DNA of 64,000 bases from Notospermus geniculatus. Lineage: Eukaryota > Nemertea > Pilidiophora > Heteronemertea > Lineidae. Under the pieces are notes generated by a model, which had not been told where the DNA came from, did not search any database, and worked only from the letters and a program-made list of their open reading frames with translations. Positions 24,501 to 31,316 of the stretch are shown piece by piece. The stretch's first letter is position 1. The number at the start of each line of letters is the position of its first letter. The stretch lies in assembly GCA_002633025.1 (NCBI GenBank), contig NMRB01001259.1, positions 62,001 through 126,000 on the forward strand. Direction: 5' to 3'. The position numbers and the translations under genes were made by a program.

Positions 24501-27500
24501 TGCATAGGCAAAAGTATTAAAACAGTGAAAGGGTTATTTAATACTCCTTCATGGTGAGTGCACCATTGTTTTTGCAGCAGGAGAAGGAACTTGAGGTGGA
24601 ATCCCTGACGAACCGTGTGGCGTCACTTGAACAACAGCTATCAGATGCAGGGAGACATATGGCCGACTTGGAACAGCTCAGGGAAGCAGATCGAAAACAG
24701 CAGCATGAGAAAGGCATCGAATTGAAGAAGGTGCAACATAAACTGGTGAACCTGGAGGCCAGGTTGGCTCGGGAGGAGAGACCAGGGGACGAGCAACGTA
24801 AATCTGAAATGTTGAAGGAAATGGTACGCAGATAGTTGTTGACATTGTTTGCCCTTGACCTTGTGTGGCCTTGACCTGTAGTCTGCTTCCAATGTAACTA
24901 ATGTGTTTGTGTGATTCCTAATAGTTCTATCTGATGACTAACCATTAATTGCCATTGTTTACAGCTGAACAAGGATGATGAAATTCAAAAACTCAAGTTC
25001 AAGGTCTTTGAATTGGAAGAAATGGTTGCTNATACGTCAAGTGTTAGGATGATTGCTATGTACTCATGATCTCTTGTTTCTCTTCATCAAAGCATGAAAA
25101 AGACTCAGAGGTTCGTCTGCAGCGGAAGAAGATCGTTGAGTTGGAGCAGAGTGTTTCAAATGTTCGTCAACAGATGGAAGGGATGTCTGAAGAGCTGCAG
25201 GAACAACGGAAACAGGCGTTGTCGTCAACGCCGATGAATCTGGAGAGAGACAGAGATGATTTGAGACAGGCTTTGAAACTGGTAAGGGTGCAGTTTCTGA
25301 ATTTTCGGTATCACATCTGCTACTGGTGTTGACTCTTTTGCTGGGGGTCTGTTGAGCACCGTATCATGCATAGGTAAAAGTATTTAACAGTGAAAGGCTT
25401 ATTTAATACTCCTTCATGGTGAGTGCACCATTGTTGTTGCAGCAGGAGAAGGAACTTGAGGTGGAATCCCTGACGAACCGTGTGGCGTCACTTGAACAAC
25501 AGCTATCAGATGCAGGGAGACATATGGCCGACTTGGAACAGCTCAGGGAAGCAGATCGAAAACAGCAGCATGAGAAAGGCATCGAATTGAAGAAGGTGCA
25601 ACATAAACTGGTGAACCTGGAGGCCAGGTTGGCTCGGGAGGAGAGACCAGGGGACGAGCACCGTAAATCTGAAATGTTGAAGGAAATGGTACGCAGATAG
25701 TCGTTGACATTGTTTGCCCTTGACCTTGTGTGTCCTTGACCTGTAGTCTGCTTCCAATGAAACTAATGTGTTTGTGTGATTCCTAATAGTTCTAGCTGAT
25801 GACTAACCATTAATTGCCATTGTTTACAGCTGAACAAGGACGATGAAATTCAAAAACTCAAGTTCAAGGTCTTTGAATTGGAAGAAACGGTTGCTAGGCA
25901 ACAAACAGACGTTCGTGATTTGGAGCAGAAGGTAGAAAGGGAGAAACAGAGGAAGCAGAAAGCGACACAGAAGGCTGAGGCTGTTGAACAGGAATTGAGG
26001 CAAAAATTGGTAAGGAATGGTCCTCTTATGTTTGTGGTGTTAGATCCTGAGTTTGGTTCAAAATATGGCGGCAACTGGTGTTTATTTGGATGTTAAATCA
26101 GCATTACATGGGCAAAGAGTTGAGATTCAAATCTGGTCTGCTTGTATTTCAGAATGCCGCTGAAAGAGAAACTGCTGAACTTCGCCAGAAAATAGTCGAC
26201 CTTGAACTGAGGTCATCCGCCAACGACCGCCAATCCGTCCGTTCACCACGTCATGACGCATCAAAATATGCATCACCGATGCAGCGGTTTGAGTTATCAG
26301 TGCAACATGAGGATTATGTGATGTCTGACAGACGAACAAATGTGTTACATAGTCGAACTGAAGGTGGCGCTTCTACGCCAACATTCTCTCCACGGAGTGG
26401 TCCGTCCACGTCAGATGCGTTGGGACATTTGGAAGTCTTGCGGCAGAGATTACATATGCTGGTCTTAAAACATAAGGAAGAAGTCGCAAAGACTAAACAT
26501 CGACTGGCCGACGATTGTAGCCATCGGTCGGCGGGACATTCACCGGAGATGCTAGTCTTGAGCAAGACACTTGACAATATTCTCAAGGAACTGCAGAGCC
26601 TACAAGCGAGTTTATCGTCAGATTCTGGAGTAAGGGAGACATGTGGCTTTCATTTGGTTGTGGATTCAGTGATGCCAAATGTTGGCAGTGGATGCCATTT
26701 CTTTTCATTTCACCAACAAAGTTACTGATCAGCTTTTTGATGAATGATGGGCACCGATTTCGGCCCAGCTTACAGCCTAAAGCATGTGTGATCACAAACA
26801 TAACACTAAATACTTTTAATCTGGACGACTTGGTCAAACATACCCTATTCCATCTTAACCTTGCATACGTTAATTTTCCAGGTGACAGACCTCAGCCACC
26901 TCCTCTCACCACATCAGCTCAACGAAAAGATCCTTCATCAGAATGAGGAGCTGCTTCAGTTTGTGGCGAGGATAACTCAGGAGAAACAGGAGCTGCGTGA
27001 TACCCTCGCGAATCTGGAGGAAGAGATTTGGCGTTATCGTCAGAGAGAGGCTTCCATGACAATGGTATGTCTCACACGTCATCGAGGTCGCTACATGGCC
27101 TTCTTTGTCTGCTTTCATTCTCCAAACTTTGTGTCGATTCGTTTGCAACTTCATATCTTCTCCTTTGCAAACACCATCCTCGGCCTATTTGAATCTCATT
27201 TTGATTGCAACACTCCCTAATTAACATAAACTCTCCCCTTCAGGCATTCAAACCTCGTCCCTCAGAATCCAGCATTGCTGACAGCCTCTTGACAACCGAG
27301 CGTGCCCAGTGGTCTCGTGAACGAGCACAGCTGACGCTAGCTCTTCACAACTCGGAGCGAGAACTCCACAAGATGAAGAAAGAACTGCGAGAAAAAGAGA
27401 TCGAGGTGGAGATCGAACGAGAGCAACGGGCGGCCATGTTTTCATCGTCTGCTCAGCCTGATCAAGAAAAGGTATGGACACGTTCTCCACCATTTCTGTT

Positions 27501-30500
27501 GTTAAATTGATCAAAGGACTAGAGTGTGACCTCTGAGCTGTCAAGGTCACAGTGTGACCTCTGTGCTCTCAAGGTCACAGTGTGACCTCTGTGCTGTCTC
27601 CTCTCAAGTTGACCTTGCTACCTCCCCTCTGTTGTGTCACTGACAAGGTCATGTTTCATTCCAGATGCAGCGATTGTATGGACACTACTTGCGGGCGGAG
27701 AGCTACCGAAAAAACCTCGTCTATCAGAAAAAGTACTTGCTGTCTCTGATTGGTGGGTTCAGGGACACGGAGGTCGAGACACTACAGATGTTAGCGAAGA
27801 TGGGGGCGTATCCGTCAGACCGGGATGTGAGACGCCGATCACGACATAGTCGAGCCATGACAAAATTTAGAGGTGCTGTACGTGCGGTGATTGCATTGTC
27901 TCGGTGAGTAGACTTTCTCAGCCTTTAGCTGAAGAATGGAACTGATATCAAGATGGTTTACAAACTTTTCTCTCTCTCCAATAGGTTGCGCTACCTCATG
28001 AAGAAATGGAAACGAGTGAAGCGTGTNNNNNNNNNNNNNNNNNNNNNNNNNNNNNNNNNNNNNNNNNNNNNNNNNNNNNNNNNNNNNNNNNNNNNNNNNN
28101 NNNNNNNNNNNNNNNNNNNNNNNNNNNNNNNNNNNNNNNNNNNNNNNNNNNNNNNNNNNNNNNNNNNNNNNNNNNNNNNNNNNNNNNNNNNNNNNNNNNN
28201 NNNNNNNNNNNNNNNNNNNNNNNNNNNNNNNNNNNNNNNNNNNNNNNNNNNNNNNNNNNNNNNNNNNNNNNNNNNNNNNNNNNNNNNNNNNNNNNNNNNN
28301 NNNNNNNNNNNNNNNNNNNNNNNNNNNNNNNNNNNNNNNNNNNNNNNNNNNNNNNNNNNNNNNNNNNNNNNNNNNNNNNNNNNNNNNNNNNNNNNNNNNN
28401 NNNNNNNNNNNNNNNNNNNNNNGTTTACTCTAAACGGTCCAACGCACATTGTTTTCTAACCAGCTGACCTTGGTTTGAAATTGAACATACAACTAGACCT
28501 TGATTGAAATTGAACACAGGCACAGGCATGGGATTGGCTGGAAGTGTCCTGTCAATAAAACGCATGTCAATAGCCAGACTTCACCAACAATACCAAGGTC
28601 TGCCTGACAACCGAAGGTCCGCCCATCGAGCTCCAGATGACTCAAACGTACTATAGTTAAGATTTGAACCTGCGACCTCCTGACTCCATCTTGATTCATC
28701 CCCGTCTCCTCCCGTTGCAGACATATCTACCCTGGTGCTGATTCTGTGTCCAGCCATCGCTCACCATCCCGGTCAGGTGACCATGAGAGATCACTTGATC
28801 AGTTCATTCAGAAACTTGAGCATCTACAACAAAAGCTTGGCACGTCACAAGGTAGGTTTACATCATACGACTGTCTGTTATCTACTCTGAGTGGAGCGAT
28901 TGAAACAAATGTGACCCATGACAACAAAAGTCGGAATGCGCACAGAAGAAGACCCAAAATGAACCAACGGTTTGTTGATTTCGGCATTGTCTGCCCATTA
29001 TGAAATTTGACTTTGTCCATTTCTGTAACTGTTGTCTGGTGTCATCTTGGGTCTTCTTTCCGGCACATTCTGACTGATTTTGCTGTCACGGGTCTGAAAT
29101 GTCTGTTGTCCATTCTGTTTGAGTGTAATGAGTGAAACATCAGACCCTGTCACCTCGGAAGTGTTGTGCTGAATTGCCCAACTTTCAGTCTTTATGTTAT
29201 CAAAGAGGCTGCAAACCTGACAATTCATACACTGCTTACTTTAGCCATTATCAGGTGATGGCTGGAGCCAGCTGACTGCAAGGTGCATTGATACTGTAAG
29301 AAACAAGGTGACACTCCAGTTGATGTCAATGATTTTCATGTCATGAACTTTCATTAAATGTTGTTTTGACAACTTAGATCTGTGGGGTCCCCTACATGTG
29401 TATATTCCATCCATGTTTTGGAAACCAACTCTTAAAAACATGAAATATGACATGTTGGGGGGGGGGTCATGTTGTTGTTGGATAAGACCATTTCTAGTCA
29501 CACATTGTCAGTGGGGGTTTGGTAACGCTTGCCAAGAGGGCCCACACGGAGAGACCATATTGGAAGGTGTCAACTGACTGGGTCTTTCATGGTTAAATGT
29601 TTTCACGTGCTAAACCATCCCATGTAATATGTTGTAGATATTATTAACTGGAGATTACGGCCAAGTTACTCGTACTACACGACAGGCTTTCGGTAAATTT
29701 TTGTTTTGGTGGTTTTGGCATGGTGGTTCACCTATCTGTCAGGGATAATACCTTCATCTCCACCCTCACCCTTACTCACACGTAAATCACACGGAAGTTT
29801 TGAGAAGTTTATCTTGTACAAGGATTTTCCACACTTGGAAAGTGACTTCATTTATCAGGCTGCGATTATGAAATTTGTCAGACATGTTGTCGAAGTATTA
29901 GCTTCATTTGACTGTTAACGGTGAAAATCTGCAATATTTTTAAAGTCAACATCAAAATTAATCCAACAGCGAACTGTCTGAATGTGATTTGTTTCTAATC
30001 AATCAGTCTGCAGACAGCAAACATCTTATACTCGTTCTATTTCTTTATGTTATTTAGATACCGTACTCCAGAATATGTAGGTGTTTTCCATGGTTTTAGG
30101 CTTCCCTGTGTATGTTATTTATGTTGGTGCTTTTGCTTGAAGCTTTTAGGCCAGTTGTAGCTAGAATCACCTCATTCCACTCCATCTCCAATAGTGGTAG
30201 GCATGTGATTGTTTTGTCACAGAACATTGGTGGGACACATTTTCACAACAAACCATGCAATATATAATGAGCAACTTGATGACCATTAGAGGCCCCGTTA
30301 ACGGTCCTAGAATATCACAGAATTTGATGTCATAGATGTAGGCCACGGCCTCCATGACGTCATGGCGTGCGTTTCTTCTCTGTGACATTGAATTCCTGAC
30401 GTTCTAGGACTGCTAACTGGTGGCGGCCTCTAACGGCAGTAAGGTCTCCCATTGGCTAGGCCCCCAAGTCTGCTTTGCATCCCAGTCCATTCACTTAACA

Positions 30501-31316
30501 GTCACCCGACCTTATTTTAGGTCTCGGAGGGGGGGGGGACATCTTTGTTTTTTCTTTAGCAAATGTAACATTAGTCATCCTCCCTAGTTTTATCTGCTGC
30601 TGATGGTAATTTCTCTGGAAGGGTTTGGTTGTTGGAAGAATGTACTCAAACTTCCGGTGTCAGTTTAATTTGCGGTAATGATGGTAATTTCTCTGGAAGG
30701 GTTTGGTTGTTCGAAGAATGTACTCGAACTTTCTGTGTCAATTTAATTTGAGGTGTTAGAGCTCATGTGCTTTCATCTTGCCAGGTTATGTTGGTGGTGT
30801 GACACGTTTTTTCCCTGGTGTTTAAGTGTGAAAAGCTCTTCACAGTGCAGAATTGTGAAAATATGAGAAGGAAACAAATCATTTTCAAAGTCTAGTTTAA
30901 AATTGGGAGCCAACTCTCTGTGTCAAAACGTAAGATCTGGTAGAGTAGTTGAGCCTAAAGATCTTGGTGCCAGCAAGGAGATTGACCTTGCCTAACCTTG
31001 GCTGGGAGATTGACCTTGCCTAACCTTGGCTGGGAGATTGACCTTGCCTAACCTTGGCTGGGAGATTGACCTTGCCTAACCTTGGCTGGGAGATTGACCT
31101 TGCCTAACCTTGGCTAAGAGAATGACCTTACCTCACCTTGGGTAAGAGCATGACCTTGCCTGACCTTGGCTAGGCGAATGACCTTTCCTTAACTTCGGCG
31201 AGGAGAATGACCTTGGTTAGGAGATTGACCTTGCCTAACTTTGATGAATCTTTCTTGTCGTTTCAGTCTCTCACAGCAGCAGTAGTCGATCGACCCGTGG
31301 ATATCACCGAAGATAA
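2501..31316 (+). CDS. AKAP9/pericentrin-family centrosomal scaffold (PACT domain), 5' partial
   Basis: A very large coiled-coil scaffold, expected by homology at the centrosome or Golgi, where family members anchor kinases and gamma-tubulin complexes. Exons seen, all with AG/GT borders and matching phase: 2501-2662, 3402-3611, 6305-6517, 9373-9725, 10183-10368, 10739-10957, 11160-11339, 11515-11688, 12725-12904, 13559-13753, 14080-14223, 17030-17143, 17610-17894, 18204-18473, 18659-18920, 19055-19269, 19390-19608, 19811-19981, 20153-20348, 20865-21087, 22271-22421, 22532-22743, 22849-23143, 23285-23674, 23924-24082, 24227-24415, 24578-24823, 25830-26009, 26153-26629, 26882-27064, 27244-27471, 27665-27903, 27985-28026 then a gap, 28721-28851, 31267-31316. 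About 2,440 residues are visible, mostly Glu/Lys/Gln/Leu heptads. Family placement rests on the PACT region and the conserved blocks before it. AKAP9 versus pericentrin cannot be decided here. The N-terminus is missing. Confidence 0.88.
2721..2769. other. Assembly gap (N run) after a G homopolymer
   Basis: 49 N follow a G run at about 2700-2715. Flanking sequence (about 2770-2895) resembles 43120-43260, so the gap lies in a dispersed repeat. Confidence 0.95.
2770..2895. repeat. Dispersed repeat also present at 43120-43260
   Basis: Both places share TGAAATTTGGAGCAAATC-like sequence, CGCAGATTTCAATGTTT, and GCGCCCCCTCTTTTCC followed by a GGATCCGCCC or GGATACGCCC end. Class unknown. Confidence 0.5.
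5140..5260. repeat. Short A/C-rich tandem repeat in intron
   Basis: Four to five copies of a motif like GAAAAAATCCCCC or GAAAAAATCC, about 20 bases apart, inside the intron 3612-6304. The rest of that intron shows no clear structure. Confidence 0.5.
7086..7282. mobile_element. MITE-like element with GGGAGACTTTCC terminal inverted repeats
   Basis: The left end GGGAGACTTTCCTGGCGTCA is mirrored by the right end GGCAGGGAAGTCTCCC, about 197 bp apart, inside the intron 6518-9372. A relative lies at 30283-30466 and shares GGCCTCTAACGGCAG and the GTCTCCCA end. It has no coding capacity, so it would be non-autonomous. Confidence 0.6.
7790..7965. repeat. Minisatellite with CTTGGGCCTGGTCAGTGCC units
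   Basis: Imperfect units of about 20-30 bp repeat several times. Open frames across it exist on both strands only because of the repeat and are not taken as genes. Confidence 0.6.
8248..9215. repeat. Dispersed repeat bounded by CGGGGAGATAT, with CCGT tetranucleotide tract
   Basis: It begins with a small hairpin (ATCTCCCCGC ... CGGGGAGAT), runs into a CCGT/CCGG simple tract at about 8300-8370, and carries two tandem diverged copies of a roughly 300-bp module. Each module has CCTCCT..CCGTTCAA, TTTGGTATATATTAGGTACT and CCACCAGGGGGCGAT. It ends at another GCGGGGAGATAT. Similar repeats are common in marine invertebrate genomes. No protein-coding signal. Confidence 0.65.
9373..14223 (+). CDS. AKAP9/pericentrin-like exons 4-11 (central coiled coil)
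   Basis: Eight exons, 9373-9725 to 14080-14223, encode about 485 residues of nearly uninterrupted coiled coil (for example KKEQLERDLLQMKQEK in exon 10183-10368 and KKRNKELE at the end of 11515-11688). From exon 10183 on, every exon begins and ends between codons (phase 0), so the exons have symmetric boundaries and could be skipped or duplicated without a frameshift. No transmembrane segment or catalytic motif is visible. Introns hold the 26-bp repeat at 10958, tRNA-like SINEs and the 55-bp minisatellite at 12974. Confidence 0.85.
10958..11045. repeat. 26-bp tandem repeat starting at the exon 10739-10957 donor
   Basis: The motif TGAGCGAGACTATCTGCAAC plus CTTTATT is repeated three times with a partial fourth. 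The first unit begins inside the GTGAGC donor. Later units have TTTGAGCG and so lack the GT. Confidence 0.75.
11068..11140 (+). repeat. tRNA-like SINE
   Basis: TCAGAGTGGTGTAGTGG resembles a pol III A box and GGGTTCAATCCCTGG a B box, about 45 bases apart, in an intron 20 bp before an exon acceptor. Too diverged to be a functional tRNA gene. Confidence 0.6.
12974..13303. repeat. 55-bp minisatellite, six copies
   Basis: Six nearly identical 55-bp units start at 12974, 13029, 13084, 13139, 13194 and 13249. Each holds the perfect 16-bp palindrome CCATAGAATTCTATGG, followed by GTTGGTGTCATTGGTCTTTG. It sits in the intron after exon 12725-12904. Confidence 0.95.
13934..14012 (-). repeat. tRNA-like SINE (minus strand)
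   Basis: On the minus strand: GCCAGAGTGGTGCAGTGG (A-box-like), CCTGTCACCTCTGAGG, then GGTTCGATTCC (B box). Same family as 11068-11140. Confidence 0.6.
15572..16281. other. Assembly gap (N run)
   Basis: 710 N followed by a G homopolymer. Open frames reported across it are artefacts. Confidence 0.98.
16463..16770. mobile_element. Outer foldback MITE (GGGGCCGGTTGCACAAAA ends)
   Basis: The left arm GGTTGCACAAAACTCACAAT with AGCGCTAACTTGG is matched in reverse at the right end (CGCTATTGTGAGTTTTGTGC). Short inner arms contain TTTACGTCA. The GGGGCC start recalls Harbinger-type elements, but the family is inferred. Confidence 0.65.
16518..16665. mobile_element. Inner MITE nested in the outer foldback
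   Basis: 148 bp with ends GGGCCGTATGCACCAA and its reverse complement. It interrupts the left arm of the outer element between TA-rich flanks (ATA before, TTTA after), compatible with a 2-3 bp TA or TWA target duplication. Confidence 0.65.
17030..18920 (+). CDS. AKAP9/pericentrin-like exons 12-15
   Basis: Exons 17030-17143, 17610-17894, 18204-18473 and 18659-18920 give about 310 residues of charged coiled coil (EKFEKEVATLKKELKEKQ; KEVKVKDTKIGELNNSIS). The last exon ends on a split codon (phase 1) that pairs with the acceptor at 19055. In the exons themselves, Lys-Val-Lys stretches are spelled with AAGGTCAAGGTCAA, like the TGACCTT repeats in the introns, perhaps from local slippage. Confidence 0.85.
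17330..17545. repeat. Loose array of TGACCTT motifs in intron
   Basis: TGACCTTG or AAGGTCA occurs about every 20-35 bases without a fixed period. Similar arrays precede the last exon at 30975-31250 and fill 32640-32880. Confidence 0.55.
19055..20348 (+). CDS. AKAP9/pericentrin-like exons 16-19 (conserved non-repetitive block)
   Basis: Exons 19055-19269, 19390-19608, 19811-19981 and 20153-20348. The heptads stop and the sequence becomes more specific: VLLSRLHNEGVQVLTLSEL in 19390-19608, WRADLVKAINYVFAKERESL in 19811-19981, and IFSADRQSLLAEIRDLRAH in 20153-20348. Spaced LL-x-EL blocks like these are conserved in the C-terminal third of AKAP9/pericentrin proteins as I recall them. The last exon ends with one base of a split codon, continued at 20865. 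Confidence 0.85.
20492..20562 (+). repeat. tRNA-like SINE
   Basis: TCAGGGTGGCATAGTGCTGA (A-box-like) and GTGGGTTCAACTC (B-box-like) in the intron before the triplicated acceptor. Confidence 0.5.
20640..20886 (+). repeat. Triplicated splice acceptor plus exon start
   Basis: A 75-77 bp unit, made of a CT tract, CCAG, and the exon beginning TTGACCTCCTGGAATACAAA, occurs with exon starts at 20713, 20790 and 20865. Only the third continues into the coding exon. Splicing to the first copy would read into TGA within about 12 codons. Confidence 0.85.
20865..26009 (+). CDS. AKAP9/pericentrin-like exons 20-28 (C-terminal coiled coil)
   Basis: Exons 20865-21087, 22271-22421, 22532-22743, 22849-23143, 23285-23674, 23924-24082, 24227-24415, 24578-24823 and 25830-26009, about 680 residues. 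The pattern SLDTEKSRxIEISxxL, SLDLERNNSLSKSQ, RLDLEKSRYLDIASTLERE recurs, suggesting internal repeats of a roughly 40-residue coiled-coil unit. Exons from 23924 each begin with HEKE, HEKD or QEKE and end in KM, RL, KL or EM, again repeat-like. The acceptor at 24578 is a CAGCAG pair, so one Gln may be optional. Part of this stretch is present twice (see 25032-25896). Confidence 0.85.
23689..23770 (+). repeat. Possible tRNA-like SINE head
   Basis: CCTAGTGGTCCAATGGTTAG resembles a tRNA D-arm/A box, with a weak B-box-like CGACTTTGATTCTG about 55 bases on. Starts 14 bases after an exon donor. Confidence 0.4.
24166..25030 (+). repeat. First copy of an 865-bp intragenic duplication, ends at N
   Basis: Matches 25032-25896 with only scattered differences and carries two full exons plus 66 bases of a third (24965-25030), which stops at the N at 25031. 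Exon 24227-24415 encodes the same protein in both copies through silent changes. Exon 24578-24823 has one replacement (Gln to His). This fits two alleles placed in series better than an old duplication. Confidence 0.85.
25032..25896 (+). repeat. Second copy of the 865-bp intragenic duplication
   Basis: Holds exons 25093-25281 and 25443-25688 and the start of the complete exon 25830-26009. If the duplication were real, the protein would gain about 145 extra coiled-coil residues, but the broken third exon before the N argues against that. Confidence 0.85.
26153..27471 (+). CDS. AKAP9/pericentrin-like exons 29-31, before the PACT domain
   Basis: Exon 26153-26629 encodes a Ser/Pro-rich linker (SPRHDASKYASPMQRFEL) followed by a helical segment (LEVLRQRLHMLVLKHKEEV). 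Exon 26882-27064 holds EKILHQNEELLQFVARITQE, resembling the conserved block preceding PACT in vertebrate homologues. Exon 27244-27471 ends with a charged helix (ERELHKMKKELREKEIEVEI). All borders are phase 0. The Ser/Pro linker would be a likely phosphorylated hinge, which is inference. Confidence 0.86.
27665..28026 (+). CDS. PACT domain exons (centrosome targeting)
   Basis: Exon 27665-27903 begins MQRLYGHYLRAESYRKNLVY and continues QKKYLLSLIGGFRD; exon 27985-28026 gives RLRYLMKKWKRVKR and then meets the gap 28027-28422. The order L-Y-x-x-Y-L-R-A-E-S-(Y/F)-R-K-x-L-x-Y-Q-K-(K/R)-Y-L-L, then F-R-x-A-x-x-x-x-I-A, then M-x-x-R-W/K is the signature of the Pericentrin-AKAP-450 Centrosomal Targeting domain. 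In family members this basic region binds calmodulin and targets the protein to centrioles. The end of the domain is probably inside the gap. Confidence 0.93.
28027..28422. other. Assembly gap inside the PACT region
   Basis: 396 N interrupt the exon that starts at 27985. The exon end and possibly another exon are hidden here. Confidence 0.98.
28721..28851 (+). CDS. AKAP9/pericentrin-like exon after PACT
   Basis: Encodes about 43 residues: HIYPGADSVSSHRSPSRSG followed by DHERSLDQFIQKLEHLQQKL. The helix after the Ser-rich linker corresponds to the short S-L-x-x-(Y/F)-I-x-x-L-E-x-x-Q-Q-(R/K)-L motif near the C-terminus of vertebrate family members. The exon ends on a split codon (phase 1). Confidence 0.8.
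30283..30466. mobile_element. MITE-like element related to 7086-7282
   Basis: Shares GGCCTCTAACGGCAG near the right end, the GTCTCCCA terminus and internal ATGACGTCATGG with 7086-7282. The left terminus is eroded. Confidence 0.5.
30975..31250. repeat. Minisatellite of ~28-bp TGACCTTG units before the last exon
   Basis: About nine units of GATTGACCTTGCCTAACCTT plus GGCTGGGA end some 16 bp before the acceptor at 31267. The second copy of the block (37490-37615) has about half as many units, so it is length-polymorphic. Confidence 0.85.

Larger units (their letters stand above)
28852..31266. other. Last intron; MITE and minisatellite
   Basis: About 2.4 kb with no coding exon seen. It holds an inverted-repeat element (30283-30466), a 75-bp direct repeat (GATGGTAATTTCTCTGG at about 30603 and 30677) and a TGACCTT minisatellite up to the last acceptor. 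Confidence 0.6.

Noticed and set aside
28006-28467. Open frames across the gap near the PACT exon
   Set aside because: Mostly N; only 27985-28026 is supported by homology and splice phase.
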